Positions 8,812-17,335 of a DNA stretch of 49,031 bases are shown here, piece after piece; position 1 is the stretch's first letter; the number at the start of each line of letters is the position of its first letter. A model generated the notes under the pieces. It did not search any database and was not told the origin of the DNA. It saw only the letters and a list, made by a program, of their open reading frames with translations. The stretch is from assembly GCA_021779835.1 (NCBI GenBank), contig JAJXZX010000022.1:1-49031 (forward strand), given 5' to 3'. Position numbers and translations under genes: made by a program. Source of the DNA: Pseudomonadota bacterium. GTDB taxonomy: Bacteria > Pseudomonadota > Alphaproteobacteria > Rhodobacterales > Rhodobacteraceae.

Positions 8812-11800
8812 ATGAGCGACGCACCGAGGGAAAACCGGCGGGAAAACCGGCGGCGGGGGCGATTTGGCCCCTGGCTTCTCATGAGCCTCGGGCTGATCCT
8901 TTTGCTGGGTATCGGCGGGCTGATGGCGTTGACCGGGCGACCGCTGGACGTGCCGCAATGGGCGGTGGCGCGGGTCGAGGCGCGGGCGGATGAGTTGCTG
9001 GCAGGCAAGGCCCTGCTGACAATGGGCAGCGCCGAGGTGTTCATCGATCAGGGCTATGTGCCGCGCATCCGGCTTATCAATCTCAAACTGACCGATCCGC
9101 AGGGCGGACCTCTGGCGGATTTACCTGAGGTGCGGGTAAATCTGTCGGTTGGCGCGCTGATGCACTGGCAAATCCAGCCGACCTCACTGACCCTGTCGGG
9201 GGCGAGCGTGACGTTGCGCCGCAACGCCAAGGGCGACCTTGATCTGGCCTTGGGCAAGAATATGGGCTCCGAGGGTGGCAAGGTCGATACGCTGGGGGGC
9301 GTGCTTGCCGCGGTGGACAATGTGCTGGCAACGCCGCTGTTGGCGGGGCTGAACCGGGTCGAGGCGAATGCGCTGACGCTGACGCTGGACGATGCGCGGG
9401 CGGGGCGGACGTGGCAGGTGAGCGACGGGCGACTGACACTGGTGCAGGACGCGACCACGGTGTCGATGGAGCTGGGGTTCGGCCTGTCGGGCAGCGGCGA
9501 TCAGCCCGCGCGCGCGGTGATGACCTTTGTCACGAACAAGAATTCCCCGCAGGCGCGCATCTCGGTGCGGGTCGATGATGTGGCGGCGGGCGACATCGCG
9601 GCGCAAGCCCCGGCGCTGGCGTTCCTGAAGGTGGTTGATGCGCCGATTTCCGGCACCTTCCGCGCCGGTGTCAATGCGAAGGGCGTGATCGGGATGCTGG
9701 AAGGCTCGCTTGATTTCGGGGCGGGCGAGGTGCGGCCCGGCGGGGCCACGACGCCGATCCCGTTCGAGAAGGGCAGCCTTGCCTTTACCTATGACCCGGT
9801 GGACCAAAAGGTGGTGTTCAGCGACGCCACGGTGCAAAGCGCCGTGCTGCGGGTGCGTGCCTCGGGGCAGGCGTATTTGCGCGATATGGAGAACGGGCTG
9901 CCGAAAACGCTGCTGTCGCAGGTGAAATTCGCGCAGGTGATGGTGGACCCGGCGGGGTTGTTCCAAGAGCCGGTGAAGTTTTCCGAAGGCGCGGTGGATA
10001 TGCGTCTGCGGCTGGATCCGTTCGATCTCACGCTGGGGCAGATGTCATTGGTCGAAGGCAAGCGGCGGATTGAGGCGAAGGGGGATTTCCGGGCGGGGGC
10101 AAAGGGCTGGAATATCAGCCTTGAGTCCAAGCTGAACGAGATTTCGCACAAAGAGTTGCTGGCGCTGTGGCCGGTGGCGCTGGTGCCGCTGACGCGCGAA
10201 TGGGTGCAGAATAACGTCGAGACCGGGGTGCTGTTCAACGTGAACGCCGCGCTGCGCTTGACGCCGGGGGCAGAGCCGAAGGTCTCGCTCGGCTATGATT
10301 TCACCGACGCCGACGTGCGGATCATCAAGACGCTGCCGCCGATCGTGCAGGGCAGAGGCTATGCCACGATCGAGGACAAGACCTATACGATGGTAGTTGA
10401 CGCGGGGCATGTCGTAGCGCCAGTGGGGGGGGATATTGATGTGGCGGGGTCGGTGTTCACCGTGCCGGACATTGATATCAAGCCGCCACCTGCTGTGGTG
10501 CGCCTGAAAACAGAAAGCTCGATCACTGCGGCGCTGTCGCTGCTGGATCAGCCGCCGTTTCAGTTTATGACCAAGGCGGGCAAGCCGGTGGATATCGCCG
10601 AGGGTCATGCCAGCCTGACGGGCGTAATCAAGCTGCCGTTGGCCGATAAAATCCTGCTGCCCGATGTGTCTTATGATGTGACCGGCACGCTGAGCGGGGT
10701 TCATTCGGACCGCATCGTCAAAGGCCGCACCATTAGTGCCGATCAACTGACGCTGACGGCGAATGACACGACGCTGACGGTGTCGGGCAAGGGCACCGTG
10801 GGCGTGGCACCGTTCGATATGACGTGGACGCAGGGGCTGGCCAAGGATCAGGGCGGGTCGAGCACGGTCGTTGGCACCGTCGATCTGGGGCAGAAGTTCG
10901 TGGATGAGTTCCACATCGGCCTGCCGCCGGGCGCGGTCAGCGGCTCGGCGGTGGGGCAGGTGCGGCTGGATCTGTCGAAGGACGCGCCCGCACGCTTTGC
11001 GCTGACCTCGGATCTGGTCAACCTAGGGCTGGCTTTGCCTGAGTTCGGTTGGAGTAAACCGGCCGCGGTCAAGGGCCAGTTGGTGGCCGAGGGAGTGTTA
11101 AGCGCGCCGCCGGTGGTCAACAAGCTGGAGATCAACGGGCCGGGCTTGAGTGCCAGCGGTAAGGTGACCCTGAACCCGAACGGTAGCCTGGACGCGGTGC
11201 GATTTCAGCGTGTCAAAGTGGGCGACTGGCTGGACGGCCGCGTGGACGTGCTGGGGCGCGGCATCGGGCATGGCATTGCGCTGGCGGTGCGCAGCGGCTC
11301 GATCGATCTGCGGCGCGCGACATTTGCGCGGTCGGCGGCGCGCAAGGATGCGGTGCCGATTTCGCTGGCGCTGGACAAGCTGACGATCTCTCAGGGGATG
11401 GTGCTGACCGGATTTCACGGTGATTTCACCACCTTGGGCGGGTTCAACGGTAATTTCACCGCGCTGGTGAATGGCGGCGCGCCGATCACCGGCACCGTGG
11501 TGCCCAGCGGCACCAAGAGTGCGGTGCGTATTCAGGCCGACGATGCGGGGGCGGTGATTGCCGATGCAGGGATCTTTGACCGCGGGCGCGGCGGGCATAT
11601 GACGCTGACCCTGTTGCCGCGCGCTGAAGCGGGGCAATATGACGGCCATGTCGCCATCGACAATATCAAGGTGGTAAAGGCGCCCGCGCTGGCCGACCTG
11701 TTGGAGGCGGTCAGCATCATCGGTCTGCTGGATCAGCTGAACGGGCCGGGTATCGGCTTTGTCGACACGCAGGCGGACTTTCGGTTGACGCCGGATGCGA

Positions 11801-12090
11801 TCGAGGTCAGCAAAGGCTCGGCTGTGGGGCCATCGATGGGGATCACCTTGGCGGGGCTTTACGATCTGAACACCAAGGCATTCAACATGCAGGGCGTGAT
11901 CTCGCCAATCTATATTCTGAACGGCATCGGCAGCTTGCTGACGCGCAAGGGCGAGGGGCTGTTCGGGTTCAATTACACGCTGAAGGGGACGGCGGCGGCG
12001 CCACGGGTCGCGGTCAATCCGCTGTCGATCCTGACGCCGGGGATGTTCCGCGACCTGTTCCGGGCCGACCCGCCGAAGCTGACGAAGTGA
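8812..12090 (+). CDS. YhdP/AsmA-like protein (DUF3971 and AsmA C-terminal domains)
   Basis: A 1092-residue protein with an Arg-rich N-terminus (residues 8–18), a single membrane anchor (about 20–41) and a very long periplasmic part dominated by beta-strands. The C-terminal segment ending in [15 protein letters not shown] and [19 protein letters not shown] is the AsmA-like C-terminal signature found in YhdP/TamB-type proteins. In E. coli these AsmA-like proteins are bridge-like lipid carriers that move phospholipid between inner and outer membranes; that function is inferred here. The start at ATG 8812 is preceded by GAGGG. The gene is divergent from bcp and its stop is only 7 bp from the queA start, so the two are probably co-transcribed. 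No truncation is apparent. Confidence 0.87.
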   Translation: MSDAPRENRRENRRRGRFGPWLLMSLGLILLLGIGGLMALTGRPLDVPQWAVARVEARADELLAGKALLTMGSAEVFIDQGYVPRIRLINLKLTDPQGGPLADLPEVRVNLSVGALMHWQIQPTSLTLSGASVTLRRNAKGDLDLALGKNMGSEGGKVDTLGGVLAAVDNVLATPLLAGLNRVEANALTLTLDDARAGRTWQVSDGRLTLVQDATTVSMELGFGLSGSGDQPARAVMTFVTNKNSPQARISVRVDDVAAGDIAAQAPALAFLKVVDAPISGTFRAGVNAKGVIGMLEGSLDFGAGEVRPGGATTPIPFEKGSLAFTYDPVDQKVVFSDATVQSAVLRVRASGQAYLRDMENGLPKTLLSQVKFAQVMVDPAGLFQEPVKFSEGAVDMRLRLDPFDLTLGQMSLVEGKRRIEAKGDFRAGAKGWNISLESKLNEISHKELLALWPVALVPLTREWVQNNVETGVLFNVNAALRLTPGAEPKVSLGYDFTDADVRIIKTLPPIVQGRGYATIEDKTYTMVVDAGHVVAPVGGDIDVAGSVFTVPDIDIKPPPAVVRLKTESSITAALSLLDQPPFQFMTKAGKPVDIAEGHASLTGVIKLPLADKILLPDVSYDVTGTLSGVHSDRIVKGRTISADQLTLTANDTTLTVSGKGTVGVAPFDMTWTQGLAKDQGGSSTVVGTVDLGQKFVDEFHIGLPPGAVSGSAVGQVRLDLSKDAPARFALTSDLVNLGLALPEFGWSKPAAVKGQLVAEGVLSAPPVVNKLEINGPGLSASGKVTLNPNGSLDAVRFQRVKVGDWLDGRVDVLGRGIGHGIALAVRSGSIDLRRATFARSAARKDAVPISLALDKLTISQGMVLTGFHGDFTTLGGFNGNFTALVNGGAPITGTVVPSGTKSAVRIQADDAGAVIADAGIFDRGRGGHMTLTLLPRAEAGQYDGHVAIDNIKVVKAPALADLLEAVSIIGLLDQLNGPGIGFVDTQADFRLTPDAIEVSKGSAVGPSMGITLAGLYDLNTKAFNMQGVISPIYILNGIGSLLTRKGEGLFGFNYTLKGTAAAPRVAVNPLSILTPGMFRDLFRADPPKLTK

Positions 12091-12097
12091 GGCACTG

Positions 12098-13141
12098 GTG
12101 AAGCTATCCGATTTCGATTTCGACTTGCCCGAGGCACTGATCGCGGTTCGGCCGATGCGGCCACGCAGCGCGGCGCGCTTGCTGGTGGTGGACGAGGCGC
12201 TGCGCGATTTGCATGTGCGCGATTTGCCGGGGTTGCTGGGCCGAGGCGATCTGCTGGTGCTGAACAACACGCGCGTTATTCCGGCGCGGCTGAACGGCAC
12301 GCGGGCGCGGATGACCGGGCAGGGACTGGTCAGCGCCAAGATTGAGGTGACTCTGCTGGAGCCCGGCGCCGATGGCTGCTGGAACGCTTTGGCCAAGCCG
12401 ATGCGCAAGCTGGGCGAGGGCGAGGTGGTGCGGTTTTCCGACGCTTTGTCGGCCACGGTCGAGGGGCGGGACGAGACGGTGGTGCGCTTGCGCTTTAACC
12501 TTGTAGGTGACGAATTTGATGCCGCGCTGGCAGAGGCCGGGGCGATGCCCTTGCCGCCCTATATCGCGGCGCTGCGGCCCGCCGATGCGCAAGATAACGC
12601 GGACTACCAGCCGGTCTTCGCGCGCCATGCGGGGGCCGTGGCCGCACCCACCGCCAGCCTGCATTTTGACGAGGCGCTGTTGGACGAGTGCCGCGCGCGC
12701 GGGGTTGAGACGGTCGAGGTGACGCTGCATGTGGGCGCGGGCACCTTCCTACCGGTCAAGGTCGAGGATGTCACCACGCACAAGATGCACGCGGAATGGG
12801 GCGAGGTGACAGAGGAAGCCGCGGCAAAGATCGCGGCGGTCAAGGCGGCGGGCGGTCGGGTGATCGCGGTTGGAACTACCGCGCTGCGCCTGCTGGAAAG
12901 TGCGGCGGCGGGCGGGGCAATTGCGCCGTGGCGCGGCACCACGGATATCTTCATCTATCCTGGCTACCAGTTCCGCGTTGTGGATGGCTTGATGACCAAC
13001 TTCCACCTGCCGAAATCGACGCTGTTGATGCTGGTCTCGGCGCTGATGGGGCAAGAGCGGATGCGCGCGGCCTATGCCCATGCAATTGCCTCGGGGTATC
13101 GGTTCTTTTCCTATGGCGATGCCTCGCTTCTGCTCCCATAA
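12098..13141 (+). CDS. queA: S-adenosylmethionine:tRNA ribosyltransferase-isomerase
   Basis: QueA transfers and isomerises the ribosyl moiety of S-adenosylmethionine onto preQ1 at tRNA position 34, forming epoxyqueuosine, the penultimate step of queuosine synthesis. The 347-residue protein has family signatures: the N-terminal [11 protein letters not shown] start, [28 protein letters not shown], and [16 protein letters not shown] near the C-terminus. It starts at GTG 12098, 7 bp after the AsmA-like gene, with GTGAGG upstream inside the preceding stop region. In many Rhodobacteraceae tgt is nearby; it is not in this window. Length and motifs are normal. Confidence 0.97.
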   Translation: MKLSDFDFDLPEALIAVRPMRPRSAARLLVVDEALRDLHVRDLPGLLGRGDLLVLNNTRVIPARLNGTRARMTGQGLVSAKIEVTLLEPGADGCWNALAKPMRKLGEGEVVRFSDALSATVEGRDETVVRLRFNLVGDEFDAALAEAGAMPLPPYIAALRPADAQDNADYQPVFARHAGAVAAPTASLHFDEALLDECRARGVETVEVTLHVGAGTFLPVKVEDVTTHKMHAEWGEVTEEAAAKIAAVKAAGGRVIAVGTTALRLLESAAAGGAIAPWRGTTDIFIYPGYQFRVVDGLMTNFHLPKSTLLMLVSALMGQERMRAAYAHAIASGYRFFSYGDASLLLP

Positions 13142-13231
13142 GGCCGGTTCGTGGCGGCGCGGAGTCGCGTCTGCCGCAGAAATTGTCATATCCTCGCGCT
13201 ACACCGGCGAGACCTGATCAAGGATACCCCG

Positions 13232-14479
13232 ATGCTAACCGTTCTTCGCAATTCCTGGGCGCTTTTGCTGGGCATGATGCTGCTGATGCTGGGCAACGGT
13301 ATGCAGGGCACGTTGCTGGGAATTCGCGGTAATATCGAGGGTATCACCACGCTGCATATGTCGGTGGTGATGTCGGCATATTTCCTTGGCTTTCTGTTTG
13401 GCAGCCGCATGACGCCAGACATGATCCGGCGTGTGGGCCATGTGCGGGTGTTCGCCGCGCTCGGCTCACTGATTTCCGCAGTGCTGATCATGTATGCGGT
13501 GGCGCCGAACTGGATCGCGTGGTCGGCAGAGCGGGTGGTGATCGGGTTCTCATTCTCGGGCGTTTATATCACGGCGGAAAGCTGGCTGAACAACGCCTCG
13601 ACCAATGCGAACCGGGGTAAGGCGCTGTCGCTGTATCTTATCATGCAGATGATCGGCATCATTGCGGCGCAGGCACTGCTGAACTTTGGTGACCCGTCGG
13701 GTTATGTGTTGTTCATCATTCCCTCGGTGCTGGTCTCGATTGCGTTCACGCCGATCCTGTTGTCGATCAGCCCGGCGCCGGCGTTCGAGTCGACGCAGGC
13801 GCTGAGTTTTCGGCGGCTCTATAACACCTCGCCGCTGGGCTGCGTGTCGATGTTCCTGCTGGGCGGCGTGTTCTCGGCGCAGTTCGGCATGGCATCGGTC
13901 TGGGGCACGCAGGCGGGACTGACGTTGCGCGACATCTCGATTTTCGTGGCGATGATCTATGTCGGCGGACTGGTATACCAGTATCCGATCGGCTGGCTGT
14001 CGGACCGCATGGACCGGCGCAAGCTGATCCTCGCACTGTCGGCGGTGGGTGCGGTGACGATGGCGGTGCCGGTGATTTTTGCACCGGGGTTCTATGCGCT
14101 GCTGGTGATCGGGATGATCGGTGGCGGAATTTCCAACCCGCTTTATTCGCTGATCGTGGCCTATGTGAACGACTATCTGGATGGCCCGGACATGGCCGCC
14201 GCCTCGGCCGGGTTGATCTTTATCAACGGGTTGGGGGCGATCACCGGGCCGCTGATTACCGGATGGGTGATGGCGCAGGTGGGGCCGCCCGGCTTCTTCC
14301 TGTTCATGGGCATCCTGTTTGCGGCGATGGCGGGCTATGCCGGTTGGCGCATGATGCGGCGGCCCATAAGTGTCGAGAAGTCCGGGCCGTACACGCCGCT
14401 GTCGCCGTCGTCCTCAATCCTAGCGGTCGGCGCGGCGATGGAGGCCGCACATGACGGAGCGGAACTGGCGCACGAGTAA
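13232..14479 (+). CDS. MFS transporter (YcaD-like)
   Basis: A 415-residue major facilitator superfamily transporter with about twelve hydrophobic spans and the second-half cytoplasmic loop motif GWLSDRMDRRKLI between TM8 and TM9. The sequence AERVVIGFSFSGVYITAESWLN resembles the YcaD/UMF2 subfamily, whose substrates are unknown. I chose ATG 13232 because AAGGA lies 7 nt upstream and the first span (VLRNSWALLLGMMLLMLG) starts at once; the longer upstream reading adds hydrophilic sequence with no support. The C-terminal tail (last ~40 residues) is hydrophilic and cytoplasmic. It follows queA by 90 bp and precedes the DUF924 gene by 66 bp. Confidence 0.9.
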   Translation: MLTVLRNSWALLLGMMLLMLGNGMQGTLLGIRGNIEGITTLHMSVVMSAYFLGFLFGSRMTPDMIRRVGHVRVFAALGSLISAVLIMYAVAPNWIAWSAERVVIGFSFSGVYITAESWLNNASTNANRGKALSLYLIMQMIGIIAAQALLNFGDPSGYVLFIIPSVLVSIAFTPILLSISPAPAFESTQALSFRRLYNTSPLGCVSMFLLGGVFSAQFGMASVWGTQAGLTLRDISIFVAMIYVGGLVYQYPIGWLSDRMDRRKLILALSAVGAVTMAVPVIFAPGFYALLVIGMIGGGISNPLYSLIVAYVNDYLDGPDMAAASAGLIFINGLGAITGPLITGWVMAQVGPPGFFLFMGILFAAMAGYAGWRMMRRPISVEKSGPYTPLSPSSSILAVGAAMEAAHDGAELAHE

Positions 14480-14545
14480 CGGTGGCCTGCGTTGCAAGGC
14501 GCGCACAAACCTGTCAGGTTTTGCGGAACGGCAGGGAGTGCGCAT

Positions 14546-15115
14546 ATGTCCAGTCCTGAGGATGTGTTGGATTACTGGCTGGGCGCGATTGGCCCCGAGG
14601 GTTGGTATGCGGGCGGCGCCGCGCTGGACGTCGATATACGCGAGCGGTTTGAGGATGTGTGGCGCGCCGCTTTGGGGGGCGGGCTGGACCATTGGGTCGC
14701 GGGGCCGGGGCCGGGCTTGGCCTTCATCGTGCTGACCGACCAATTTCCACGCAACATGTTCCGCGACCGGGCCGAGGCCTTTGCCACCGACGCGCTGGCG
14801 CTGGAGGCGGCGAAGGTCGCGGTGGCGCAGGGCTGGGATATGGTGGCGCCCGAGCCGGAGCGGCAGTTCTTCTATATGCCGTTTGAGCATTCCGAACATG
14901 CCGCGGATCAAGAAGCGGCGGTGGCGTTGATGGCAGAGCGGATGCCGGAAAACCCCGGTAACTTGCTGCACGCCCGCGTGCATCAGGAAATGATCCGCCG
15001 CTTTGGCCGCTTCCCGGCGCGCAATGCGGCGCTGGGGCGGGTGAACACGCCGGAAGAGGCCGCGTTTCTGGCTGAGGGTGGCTACGGCGCGCTGGTGCGG
15101 GCGCTGCAAAATTGA
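14546..15115 (+). CDS. DUF924 family protein
   Basis: A 189-residue soluble protein with hallmark DUF924 segments: VLDYWLG at the N-terminus, VLTDQFPRNMFR in the middle, FFYMPFEHSE, and FGRFPARNAALGR near the C-terminus. The family adopts a helical TPR-like fold and has no assigned reaction. I chose ATG 14546 because AGGGAG lies 7 nt upstream and the protein then begins SSPEDVLDYWLG, as in homologues; earlier in-frame codons only add an unsupported extension. It lies in the same direction as the MFS gene and may share its transcript. Confidence 0.9.
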   Translation: MSSPEDVLDYWLGAIGPEGWYAGGAALDVDIRERFEDVWRAALGGGLDHWVAGPGPGLAFIVLTDQFPRNMFRDRAEAFATDALALEAAKVAVAQGWDMVAPEPERQFFYMPFEHSEHAADQEAAVALMAERMPENPGNLLHARVHQEMIRRFGRFPARNAALGRVNTPEEAAFLAEGGYGALVRALQN

Positions 15116-15172
15116 GCTATGCGCCCAGCGAATGGGCCTGCGGCGCAAGCTTGGTTGCTAGGGTTTTGAAAA

Positions 15173-15190
15173 TAGTTTAATGGCAAACTA
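15173..15190. promoter_or_regulatory. Inverted repeat TAGTTT-N6-AAACTA before lpdA, candidate operator
   Basis: A perfect 6+6 bp dyad with a 6-nt centre lies 23 bp before the lpdA start. It overlaps TTTAAT (15176–15181), which resembles a -10 hexamer; TTGCTA at 15155–15160 could be the -35 at a somewhat short spacing of 15 nt. The geometry is typical of a dimeric repressor site (for example MarR or TetR type), but no regulator gene is adjacent. Confidence 0.4.
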
Positions 15191-15213
15191 CTTTTTCCTG
15201 AGGAGGGGACAGC

Positions 15214-16608
15214 ATGGCGGCCAAGACCTTTGACATGATCGTGATCGGTGCCGGTCCGGGCGGATACGTCGCCGCAATCCGCGGCGCGCAGCTTGGATTG
15301 AACGTCGCGATTGTAGAACGGGAGCATCTGGGCGGCATCTGCCTGAACTGGGGCTGTATCCCGACCAAGGCGCTGCTGCGCTCGGCTGAGGTGTTTCACC
15401 TGATGCACCGCGCCAAGGAGTTCGGGTTGAAGGCCGATAACATCGGCTATGATCTGGATGCCGTGGTGGCGCGCTCGCGCGGTGTGGCCAAGCAGTTGTC
15501 CTCGGGCATCGGGCACCTGATGAAGAAGAACAAGGTGACGGTGTTCATGGGCGAGGCGACGCTGCCGAAGGCGGGTGTGGTCAGCGTGAAGACCGACAAG
15601 GGTGTCGAGGAATTGGCGTCGAAAGCCATCGTGGTCGCGACCGGCGCACGGGCGCGCGCGCTGCCGGGGCTGGAGGCGGATGGCGACCGGGTCTGGACCT
15701 ACAAGCACGCGCTGACGCCGAAACGGATGCCGAAGAAGCTGCTGGTGATCGGATCGGGCGCGATTGGTATCGAGTTTGCCAGCTTTTTTAACACGTTGGG
15801 CGCCGATACCACGGTGGTCGAGGTGATGGACCGTGTGCTGCCGGTTGAGGACGCCGAAATCTCTGCCTTCGCGAAGAAAAGCTTTGTGAAGCAAGGCATG
15901 AAGATCATGGAGAAGGCCAGCGTCAAGCAGCTCGACCGCTCTGCCGACAAGGTGGTGGCGCATATCGAAGTGGGTGGCAAGGTCGAGACCGCCGAGTTTG
16001 ACACGGTGATTTCCGCCGTGGGCATCGTTGGCAACGTCGAGAACCTTGGGCTGGAGGCTTTGGGCGTCAAGATCGACCGCACCCATGTGGTGACCGACGA
16101 ATTCTGCCGCACCGGCGTCGCGGGGCTTTATGCGATTGGCGACATCGCTGGCGGGCCGTGGCTGGCGCATAAGGCGAGCCATGAGGGCGTGATGGTGGCC
16201 GAACTGATCGCGGGCGGGCATCCGCATCCGATCAAGCCGGGCTCAATCGCAGGTTGCACCTATTGCTACCCGCAGGTCGCATCCGTTGGCATGACCGAGG
16301 CGAAGGCGAAAGAGGCGGGCTTTACCGTCAAAGTGGGCCGTTTCCCCTTCATCGGCAATGGCAAGGCGATTGCCTTGGGCGAGGCCGAGGGGATGATCAA
16401 GACGGTGTTCGACGCCAAGACCGGCGAGCTTTTGGGCGCGCATATGATTGGTGCCGAGGTGACCGAGTTGATTCAGGGCTACGTCGTGGGCCGTCAGCTT
16501 GAGACCACCGAAGAAGACCTGATGAACACGGTGTTCCCGCACCCGACGTTGAGCGAGATGATGCACGAGGCGGTTCTGGACGCCTACGGGCGCGTAATTC
16601 ACATGTGA
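15214..16608 (+). CDS. lpdA: Dihydrolipoyl dehydrogenase (E3)
   Basis: Flavoprotein that reoxidises dihydrolipoyl groups of 2-oxo-acid dehydrogenase complexes or the glycine cleavage system with NAD+. The 464-residue chain has the FAD-binding GAGPGGYVA (about 12–20), the redox-active disulfide C43–C48 in CLNWGC, the NAD-binding GSGAIGIEFASFF, the second FAD motif GLYAIGDIAGG, and the C-terminal base in FPHPTLSE. An excellent ribosome-binding site, GAGGAGGGG, precedes ATG 15214. The gene has its own spacer with a likely promoter and a strong terminator downstream, so it appears monocistronic and separate from E1/E2 genes. Which complex it serves cannot be told. All catalytic residues are present. 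Confidence 0.97.
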   Translation: MAAKTFDMIVIGAGPGGYVAAIRGAQLGLNVAIVEREHLGGICLNWGCIPTKALLRSAEVFHLMHRAKEFGLKADNIGYDLDAVVARSRGVAKQLSSGIGHLMKKNKVTVFMGEATLPKAGVVSVKTDKGVEELASKAIVVATGARARALPGLEADGDRVWTYKHALTPKRMPKKLLVIGSGAIGIEFASFFNTLGADTTVVEVMDRVLPVEDAEISAFAKKSFVKQGMKIMEKASVKQLDRSADKVVAHIEVGGKVETAEFDTVISAVGIVGNVENLGLEALGVKIDRTHVVTDEFCRTGVAGLYAIGDIAGGPWLAHKASHEGVMVAELIAGGHPHPIKPGSIAGCTYCYPQVASVGMTEAKAKEAGFTVKVGRFPFIGNGKAIALGEAEGMIKTVFDAKTGELLGAHMIGAEVTELIQGYVVGRQLETTEEDLMNTVFPHPTLSEMMHEAVLDAYGRVIHM

Positions 16609-16661
16609 CGGTGTGCCTGACGCTCGCGCTCTGCAACGATAAGCGCGACGGTTCTAGGAGA

Positions 16662-16695
16662 GGCGGCCCCCAACCGGGCCGCCTTGTTCGTTTTT
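16662..16695 (+). terminator. Rho-independent terminator of lpdA
   Basis: Perfect 8-bp stem GGCGGCCC (16662–16669) and GGGCCGCC (16676–16683) with a 6-nt loop, followed by a T-rich tract TTGTTCGTTTTT. It lies 54 bp after the lpdA stop. The minus-strand side has no matching T tract, so it is mainly plus-directed. Confidence 0.9.
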
Positions 16696-16700
16696 GTGGA

Positions 16701-17066
16701 TCAGGCGCCGACCGGGCCGCCCGCGTGGCGCCACTCGCCAAAGCCGCCGATGTTGTAGACCTGCGCATAGCCAAGCCCGACCAGCATGTTGCCGCCCGCC
16801 TGAGACCGCGCGCCCGAGGCGCAGTAAAGTGCCACCGGCTTGTCCTTTGCCAGCCGCTTATCATATTCCGGATGGCTGGGATCAGCCTTGGCTTTCAGCA
16901 GCATCAGCGGGATATGCAGCGCGCCCTTGGCCTTGCCCGAGGCCTTCACCTCGGAAATATCGCGCACGTCGATCACCACAAGCTCGCCCTTGGCGGCACG
17001 GGCGACGGCATCGGCACCGGACATACGTTCGACCTTGGGGCCGGAGGATTTCAGAAACGAGAACAT
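16701..17066 (-). CDS. Rhodanese-like sulfurtransferase domain protein
   Basis: A 121-residue single-domain rhodanese. The active-site cysteine is C82 in the loop CASGARS (C-x4-R-S), which carries a persulfide in family members; VVIDVRDISE contains the conserved Asp/Arg of the fold. Such small proteins move sulfane sulfur to acceptors; the partner is unknown. I chose ATG 17066 because AAAGGGATGA lies just upstream, the same leader form as before gabT in this window; the longer open frame upstream runs through the intergenic promoter region. It converges on lpdA and is divergent from uvrA. Confidence 0.92.
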   Translation of the reverse strand: MFSFLKSSGPKVERMSGADAVARAAKGELVVIDVRDISEVKASGKAKGALHIPLMLLKAKADPSHPEYDKRLAKDKPVALYCASGARSQAGGNMLVGLGYAQVYNIGGFGEWRHAGGPVGA

Positions 17067-17234
17067 GAGGTCATCCCTTTCGCTGTGGCAGTGGGCCGGG
17101 CGGCGCGCCCGTCCGTTGTTGGCAGAATTGGCGAGAGTTGGGCGTCGGTGCAAGGGGGCGCGCGTAAAAACATTCATGATTGCGAATATGTGATGGACTC
17201 GACACGGCCCCGGACCGTTTGAACGCAAGAATTT

Positions 17235-17263
17235 TCGACAATCTGATACTTGTTCACTATAAG
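17235..17263 (+). promoter_or_regulatory. Candidate uvrA promoter
   Basis: TCGACA (17235–17240) as -35 and TATAAG (17258–17263) as -10, separated by 17 nt, give a plausible housekeeping promoter about 70 nt before the uvrA start. The -10 sits inside the LexA box, as expected for a repressible promoter. Confidence 0.5.
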
Positions 17264-17266
17264 TTC
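17252..17266. promoter_or_regulatory. LexA (SOS) operator upstream of uvrA
   Basis: GTTC-N7-GTTC with the spacer ACTATAA exactly matches the direct-repeat LexA box known for Alphaproteobacteria (Rhodobacter, Rhizobium, Caulobacter). It overlaps the candidate -10 hexamer, 69 bp before the uvrA start, so LexA binding would block transcription until DNA damage. Confidence 0.85.
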
Positions 17267-17335
17267 ACGTTTAGCAGTTGGAGACTCAGCCGCGCTCGCC
17301 TATTTCTGCGGCTTGGATGGCGTGAGGGTGTGCGG

